Of a stretch of DNA of 64,000 bases, positions 57,419-64,000 are shown piece by piece. The notes under the pieces are model-generated. The model was not told the DNA's origin. It made no database searches and saw only the letters and a list, made by a program, of their open reading frames with translations. Within the stretch, counting starts at the first letter, position 1, and each line of letters opens with the position of its first letter. A program made the position numbers and the translations under genes. This DNA comes from Cephalotrichum gorgonifer. Lineage: Eukaryota > Ascomycota > Sordariomycetes > Microascales > Microascaceae. The DNA lies in the NCBI GenBank assembly GCA_900312665.1, contig ONZQ02000001.1, forward strand, positions 4,276,346 through 4,340,345. Reading direction: 5' to 3'.

Positions 57419-60400
57419 ATGGTCGTCTTCTGTGCCTACTGTGGGAAGTCCTTCACAAGAAAGGAGCACTTGGAGAGACACATTCCAAGCCGTGAGTGGT
57501 TCAGCACCCTACATCCAACTGACATACTTTGACCCTCAGAGCTAACATACTCCCGTAAAGACACAAATGTGAAGCCTCATAGATGTAGTGCCTGTCAGCT
57601 CTCCTTTGCCCGAAGGTAAGATGCAAACCCACACGACATTATATCAGTGGCAGAACTAGTGCTGATGCTCTATTCACACCACAGGGACTTACTCCAACGT
57701 CACCATTCAACATACCATGAAGCTCGGGATCCCATGGAGCCCCTCCCGGGAGGGGTTCCCACTGTAGCAGGGAGGACTCCTATCGCTTGCCAGAACTGCG
57801 CCAACGCCAAAACCGGATGCGACAAGAGGGTACCATGCGCACGATGCGCGGAGAAGAATCTCCCTTGCGCCGCTCGGTTTGCTCGTCGATCTTCTAAGGC
57901 TGCCGTCCGAGCTGCCCAGGCTAATTCCGTCTTCAACAATGGAGTCATGCCCCCGCCATCCGCTCAACCGCTCTCATCCATTGTACCACCAGTGGCATTT
58001 ATGGATATCGACTCGGGGATGCCTACTCCAGCAACCCCTGCCAATCACTCTCCTCCACTAGGATCTCCCGTGGGGACTATCGATCCTAGAATGACCGACG
58101 GAATGCACTTGCTGTCTCAACACAGCCCGGAGCATTTCAGCTCTCCAGGAAACCGCATAGAGGGGATGGACGACATGCTACCTCTCGGGGGAGAGTTTGT
58201 TGCGCCAGACGCGGGGTACCAGGATCTGTTGATGTGGTCAGAGTACCCGCTTGAGCTGGACATGTACCCGAACCAGATGCAACTGGTTAGTACGCCTCTC
58301 CCTACCAGCTTGACGGAGCTAAGTGCCATGTCCTCTGGGTCTGAGCCCATGACATCCACGCCGTCTAGGGGGTCCGTACATACCAGTAGCACTAGCATCA
58401 TGTCTTCGGGGGAGTACGAGAGCATGTTGAAGCCAATGGAAATGCCGGCCTCGACAACAATGGTGGATGGGATGATACCGGAGTTCGACGTCCTTATTGC
58501 TGCGGAGTCAGCTTGGCCCATGGCTCGATGCAACCCGCCCATATTCTCAGGTTCTTGCCCCCGAACAGCCATCGTGCACCTCGAGTGCCTGGAGCAGAAA
58601 TCCAAGGAAGAAGGTACCTGGGCTTCTCTCGAAAAGTACCTCGAACAGGTTGACTGGGCCGCCGCGGACCTCGCCACCGTCGTCCCCATGACCCCGCGAA
58701 CGCGCGATAAGATGCTCGCCATCACCCAGTCCTTCCTCCACAAAGCCCTCGACATACACCGTGGCGGGCTCAATAGCTACCAGAAGAACGGGTTCCCGAG
58801 TCCCGGGAACTTCAACTTTATCGTGCTGCCGCCCACCGAGATGCTGGAGTACTTCCTCCGGAGCTACATCCGTAGTCTATCCAGCTACTTCAACCTAGTG
58901 ATTGGAGGCTGCGTCGACCCTAACGAGATGCTTATCAATAATCAGGCCTCGACGCTCCTGGTTCTGTTGATGATCGCGCAAGGTGCCTCGGCGGTTCCCA
59001 TGCCAGAGGCAAGATACCTCGCGGCTGGCTTGACTGAAACCTGCCGCATCTCTCTTTTCGACGTTATAGAGAAGAATGTGGAGTTTTCGGCGGATCCCGT
59101 CGCGCTCCGCTGTGCCTTGTTGTTCACCATATTAGGCGCCTGGAGCGGTGATAAGTGGCTGATGGATATCGCCATGGGACAGCGCGGCATGTACCTAGCT
59201 GTGAGTTGTCTCCCGTTTCGGAACCCACCACTGCGGGTAACCATACTGACGTTTCTATCACTCTACGCAGATGCTCAAGCATGCCGGGATGCTGGAGCCC
59301 CAGGTGGCTATGATTCCTACGTTTGACGGATCAACCAACCCGGAGCTTCAATGGAGAACCTGGCTACATCGGGAGCTCCAATACAGGTATGAGGTGTGCG
59401 CCGGGGTGGAAAAGGACATGCAGAGCTAACATCAATCTCAGACTTGTGTACAATTGGGTCATGGTGGACCAGGAGCTTGGCCTATTCCACGACACGGCTC
59501 CGATTCTAGCCATATCTGACCTACAATGCCCGCTGCCCGGATCGGATGCGCTCTGGATGGCGACAAGTGTGGAGGAGTGGTCCTCGAACGCGCAAAAGAT
59601 ATATGGGTGCAGTAATACGACCAACGCACAAATGATGGGCGCGTCGCCCATTTCGCATTCGTTGTGTGATCTGTTCCAGGACTTCCTACACGACAACCTA
59701 GGCCGGAGGCAATCGACACTCACGCCGATGCAGATGCGTCTGCTATTACACCCTCTCCAGTCACTTCTCTGCCACATCCGACAGATGCTGTCCTGCTTCT
59801 CAGATGTGTTATCAGCTCGGTGCTCTCCCTCTCGGTCAGTCACCAAGGCCAGCACGCAACTTCGGCTAGAGGAGGCGCAAGGCCTGCTGCAGAAGTGGTA
59901 CGAAATGTCCATGGCCATCTACAAGTCACAGCCGGGATGCTACATTACACGTTGCAACCTAGTACTATATCACCTCATCTCCCTAAACGCCGTCACGAAC
60001 TTCCCCGAGATCGAGCGGCTTGCTCGCCGGGAAGGATTTGACGGGTCGTACTGGGACCTGGCTGTCCGGCAGAACCGGTGCGTGTCGAATAGGGAGGAGT
60101 CCATCTTCCACTCAGGGCAGGTTATGCGCCTAGTCCGCTGCATGGCGCCCGACCGGAGGCCGAGCTGGTGGTCCGCGGCCATATACAGGGCCACGCTCAT
60201 CCTCTGGATTGACAGCGTCAGCCGGCTCGACCCCAACTTCCAGAAGCAACAGATCCCCCATTCCTCGCCGATCCCGGCGCAAAGGTCGTCTACTGGGAAG
60301 AACAAGGCCGACGCCGGGACGGATCCAGATCAAGCGGGCGCGAGTCCCAGGATGGCCCCCATGAGCGGGGAGGCGGTGGCTATCGACCAGGTCACGCCAG

Positions 60401-60627
60401 AAGATTCGTCCATCATCGCGTACCTCTGGTCCGGCGATGGCGTAGCGGTGCTGACGAGGCCTGACGGCACAACCTTCGGGCTGGACAAACCCTCCGCTGT
60501 CCTCTCGTACGGGATGATGGCGATCGAGGAGGGCGTCAGCACGCGGATCGGCGACGGGCTCAAGCGGAAGCTTGTCACATTGGGGAGTCATTGGAACGTC
60601 GACGGGCTGGGCCCCGTCTCGGGATAG
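57419..60627 (+). CDS. Transcription factor with two C2H2 fingers and a Zn2Cys6 cluster
   Basis: Nuclear DNA-binding regulator of 981 residues from 57419-57491, 57561-57615, 57685-59200, 59271-59386 and 59442-60627. Two classical fingers open the protein: C5-C8-H21-H25 (CAYCGKSFTRKEHLERH) and C33-C36-H49-H54 (CSACQLSFARRDLLQRH); intron 1 splits the last His codon of finger 1. They are followed at once by a Zn2Cys6 cluster at 78-104 with spacing C-X2-C-X6-C-X5-C-X2-C-X6-C (CQNCANAKTGCDKRVPCARC). Residues 110-330 are Pro/Ser/Met-rich and could activate transcription. The C-terminal two thirds look like the helical fungal transcription factor domain (EYFLRSYIRSLSSYFNLV, GAWSGDKWLMDIAMGQRG, LQWRTWLHRELQYRLVYNW). 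This C2H2+Zn2Cys6 layout is known in filamentous fungi. The target genes cannot be inferred from the neighbours. Confidence 0.92.
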
Positions 60628-63600
60628 GGTTTGGTTCATTCATCATTTTCTTAAACTATCTAACCTCATGTTTTTAGAGGGGCAAAGCAACAACCGCCTC
60701 TATTTCTCTTCTTTATTATCTTTTTTTTGTCGTGCCCCATTCTTTACTTCCTCTCCTTCTTCAATACGGGGATCGGGTCTATGATTTTAGGAGTTCTCGG
60801 GTTATAGGGAGGTGGGATTTGGAAGGGGGGAAGGGGGGGGTGGAGGGATAACCGCCGTCCACTACCATTTTCTCCCATGGGACTAACTTGGGTGCTTGAT
60901 TTTGGGATGGGTAAACAAAGAAATGGGCTGGTGGGAGGGGGGACCAGGCGTTTTCGCCAATTACAGCTGGCAGCTAGGGGCCGTACCCGAGTTGATAGGG
61001 GGCTTCTCTCGGGGTCACTGTCTTTAATTCAAGATACCACAATGCAATAATGGAATACGAGAGATATTGCTCTGCTCCTCTGACTGATCTTCTTGCTCGA
61101 TGACCATACTGGTAGTAGACGGAGGAAGATTGGTGTCTCCAACCTCCCTTATGCACACATATCCTTTCTTCACTTCAAGAGAGAGATTATACATCATACT
61201 GACCCTTCCAAAGACTTGGTCACTGGCCCCTCCTCGCCCCTTCTTCTCTACCTCTTCCGGTCGAAGAGGAGGGATGGAATGCCTGGTCCCCCACGTCCTT
61301 CCTTATCAGCCAGAATCACCTGTGATATCCAGGCCCGGTGACCCGATGGTGTATGATATCGATGGCATGTCGTCATTTATTTCCGTGGGGAATAAGCCTA
61401 CAATTCCGTATTGTGAGACCTCCGATTCACCACAGCGAGTGGCCGCGAGCAGGAGCTTTGGCCGAAGAGCCGAAGCCCCTAGAGGGATTGCTTGACATCC
61501 TCCTTTTGGACAGGGAAAAGAAACGGGATGAGATGCCCTCATGAGACCCCAAAGAAGAATAGTGTGTAGATGTAGGGTGCGGCGGCCAGAGCACCCTCAC
61601 GGCCTGGGTAAAGGGGCAAAGGGGGTAAAGTCACAGGGGATGGCGCCCTTCATGATGCAAAAAACAAGCAGGGGTGCAATGTTCAGGGCACTGACGGCAT
61701 ATGTTCATTGGACCCGGTCGGGACCGAAGGATCCCCGAGCTATTTCATCGCGAAAGAAAAGCATCATCATCGCAAGAAAAAGCATCATCGATGCAAGTGT
61801 ATCCTCGAGAGAGGTTTCCATCAAAAAGGGGGAGGGGGGTAGGTCTAGCAGGGGAAATCATGATGGTGGTGGCGTGGATCCGAAAATAAGCTCACAGCGG
61901 CATGAAATCGGGCGTGATCCTGGAAAAGAGAGAGGGGAGAGACGGGTTGAAACGTGGCGGGAGGTGTGCAAGGAGAGGAGAAAAAAAGGGGGGGGGGGGC
62001 GTGCGTGGGCGGGTTAGGGATGATATTAGGCGGGGCATTATAGGAATTATCAACCCTCCCTCGATGAAGAAATGTTTAATAGGTTAATAGAAAGACGGGG
62101 GGGGGGACAAACGGGCTGGGAGAGATTCGGACCCCACCATGTGTGCCGGATCTTTGTTTGTCTGGGAGCGGGATGAGACCCAGTAGGTAGGGATATATCC
62201 GGCTAGGGCGGGTGCGCAATATGGGGGGCTTTAAAGAGAGACGCGGCAAAGCTTGAAGAAATGATTACTATTCAAGGCACCTAGGACGGGATGGCGGGTG
62301 ATCAACATTGGGGCAACCTCGGAGCGGCTTAAAGCCGCCTACCCTCCCCCTCCCCGAGGGGAACTTGGCTGCTACGGGACGGTTCCTTTCGAGTTTAGGC
62401 CTTCGCTAAGCCCGAGGTCTCTTTAGCCACGGATCTGGCACCCATCTTTACGATGCGTAGTTGAGGGTAGCAGTGCTGTACGCTCCCCAGCCGGTGGGTC
62501 GGGGCGTGCCTCGAGCAGAATAAATCCGTAGAAAGCGGGGAGGCCATTCATCCCGGTCTAGCATGCTCAAGCGAGAGGCCACGCCCTCCCAAGCCCGTCT
62601 TTATTTCCAGGGCGGCCCCGGTGACCGGTGACTCGGCCGAGGAGGAGGTTTGGTCTGATGCTACCCGCGCACCAAATCCGGCGGATAGTTAGAAAACGAG
62701 ATCCCCACGGACGGAACGTGATATCCGAGTCAAATATAGGTACAAAGCTGGAATTAAATCTCTAGAGCGGAAATAAGGAGGTGGGGTGGCTCTATGTTGG
62801 ACTGGGGGTGAAGGATCTTACGTACCTCAGAATCGGGATTTGACTGTCATATAGGCAGTAGTCCAGCCGATTTCTCGTACTTAGTCGCGAGAACATCTGA
62901 GGCTTCATGTAGATAAATTCGCCCTGCGTTTCCAATAACACACACGCTATTGCATTGTATCTTACCCGATCTCCCATGTAGGTTGCTCCTCACCGGTCAA
63001 TAACGCCCTGTACGTGCCTGAGATGACGAGCAGCCGTGGCCCAATATACGCGCGCCAACGAATAGAGGTACGGGACGTAGAGCCTACCACTTTGGGTCCG
63101 GTGGCGTCTATATAGACGGCAGGATTCCCCCGGAACGGCGGGGGCGGGGGCGGGGATATCTTTCCAGGCAGTTAGACGTTGGGAACTATAAAAGGTGTCA
63201 AACTGAACCCGGGGCGGAGAAATACCGCATTTGATGCTATTTCCACTCCTTAAAGCCTTTTTCCTGAATATACGGGATCCAGATCACTGGCCGGGCGGCG
63301 CGATATTAGCTTTCTATTTAGCTTGCATGCGGAGGGAGGGCGTGAACCTATCTGTGTGCAAGAGTTAGAATTGCATAGGTCCAAAGTAACGGTGGATATG
63401 GCGAGGCCCAGGAGACGGACGGTCGGTATCATCGCAGGTGTTCGTTAAAGCGTATGCTGGCGCACGAGAGAATCTGGTCCCTGGGCCCCCCTACTTCGTC
63501 GATCGCTTATCGGGACGTCGGAAAGAGTTCCTGTTAGGGGATGGGACCACACTTACAGACATGAAGTTGCCCACTCTTCTTGCTCTGCTCTTGCTGATGC

Positions 63601-64000
63601 TGCCGCACCTATAGATGAGGTTGGCTGTGACGGAGAAGAAGGAGGGGCGTAGGAAGCACTTTTTTTTCGGAGAATTCCCTGTCCAGGATCGGCACGACGC
63701 CCTCCGAAGGAGCGGGAAATGGACCTGGGTATCCAAGCGGAAGCTATTAATGGGGCATGTGGTAGGTAGACTATCGAAAAAAAAGGGTCCGTTCGAGGAG
63801 TTGTCAATCAGGCTAAACTGTCGGCAGGGGCCCAAAGCTGCAGGACCTTTCCCCAGCGTCTTCGCCGTTCGATACGAGGAGCGGAGGCATAGTAGGTGCA
63901 GCATGCGTAATCTATCGATGTCATATAAAAGACATATCTCTCAATTCTAATTGGAAATAGATGCGGGACGGCGTCTGAGGCGGAGAAGTTCGGCATCCAA
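60628..64000. other. Terminal 3.4 kb without supportable genes
   Basis: Open frames are short and have low-complexity or random-looking translations. T-rich sequence just after 60627 suits the 3' untranslated region of the transcription factor gene. Features seen are G12 (61988-61999) and G10 (62097-62106) homopolymers, a repeated AAAAAGCATCATC-like unit near 61758-61795 and a small GGGGGC repeat near 63140. The open frame at 61541-62017 is Arg/Lys/Gly-rich and has no recognisable domain. Confidence 0.55.
61988..62106. repeat. Two G-homopolymers (G12 and G10)
   Basis: Runs of G at 61988-61999 and 62097-62106 in non-coding DNA, the strand-swapped counterpart of the C tracts between 46 and 57 kb. 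Confidence 0.9.

Noticed and set aside
61541..62017. 158-codon open frame near the right end
   Set aside because: Arg/Lys/Gly-rich translation of low-complexity purine-rich DNA, without domain, introns or conserved motif.
1..64000. CRISPR array, prophage, secondary-metabolite cluster or defence system
   Set aside because: No regularly spaced repeats and no core genes of these systems (polyketide synthase, NRPS, terpene cyclase, integrase, nuclease modules) were seen; the genes are ordinary fungal housekeeping genes.

Overview
The window is nuclear DNA from a filamentous ascomycete (Pezizomycotina, most likely a Sordariomycete). The reasons are short introns (about 55-160 bases) with GTRNGT-type donors and CTAAC/CTGAC branch sites, moderately GC-rich exons, and fungus-specific families: CFEM, GH72/GPI, DUF3824, C2H2+Zn2Cys6 regulators and a fungal PPR protein. 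I could assign no species. I see no tRNA, rRNA, CRISPR, intact transposon or biosynthetic cluster.

Layout. 0.2-8.2 kb is a dense block of ribosome and mitochondrial genes: cytosolic ribosomal protein L22, a mitochondrial carrier, the SSU-processome protein Imp3, mitoribosomal bS18m (divergent from IMP3 over 365 bp) and a large mitochondrial PPR protein resembling the complex I assembly factor CIA84. After 3 kb without a gene come a DUF3824 protein (11.2-14.4 kb), an ER-lumenal DnaJ chaperone ending in HDEL (SCJ1 type), and amidophosphoribosyltransferase ADE4 in 13 exons, divergent from a calcineurin-like phosphoesterase. 21.8-26.7 kb holds free methionine-R-sulfoxide reductase, a peroxisomal SCP2 protein and a GPI-anchored GH72 glucanosyltransferase. 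30.2-35.5 kb holds the F-BAR/C1/SH3 protein Bzz1 divergent from the mRNA-export helicase Dbp5. 38.4-44.1 kb holds a CFEM membrane protein, a poorly resolved hypothetical gene and a DUF92/TMEM19 membrane protein. About 13.3 kb (44.1-57.4) has no supportable gene. A C2H2/Zn2Cys6 transcription factor occupies 57.4-60.6 kb, and the last 3.4 kb looks empty.

The genes do not form one pathway; this is ordinary housekeeping chromosome. The most unusual signals are in splicing. Three introns have GC donors (in ADE4, the Met-sulfoxide reductase and the DUF92 gene). The reductase needs an exon made only of ATG and a 5-base internal microexon to give the conserved protein. ADE4 contains exons of 17, 24, 25 and 28 bases. 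The non-coding stretches also repeatedly carry a GTACTTGTA / TACTCGTA-like motif, in places as perfect 16-bp palindromes. Exon coordinates were derived by hand from splice signals, reading phase and conserved protein motifs.
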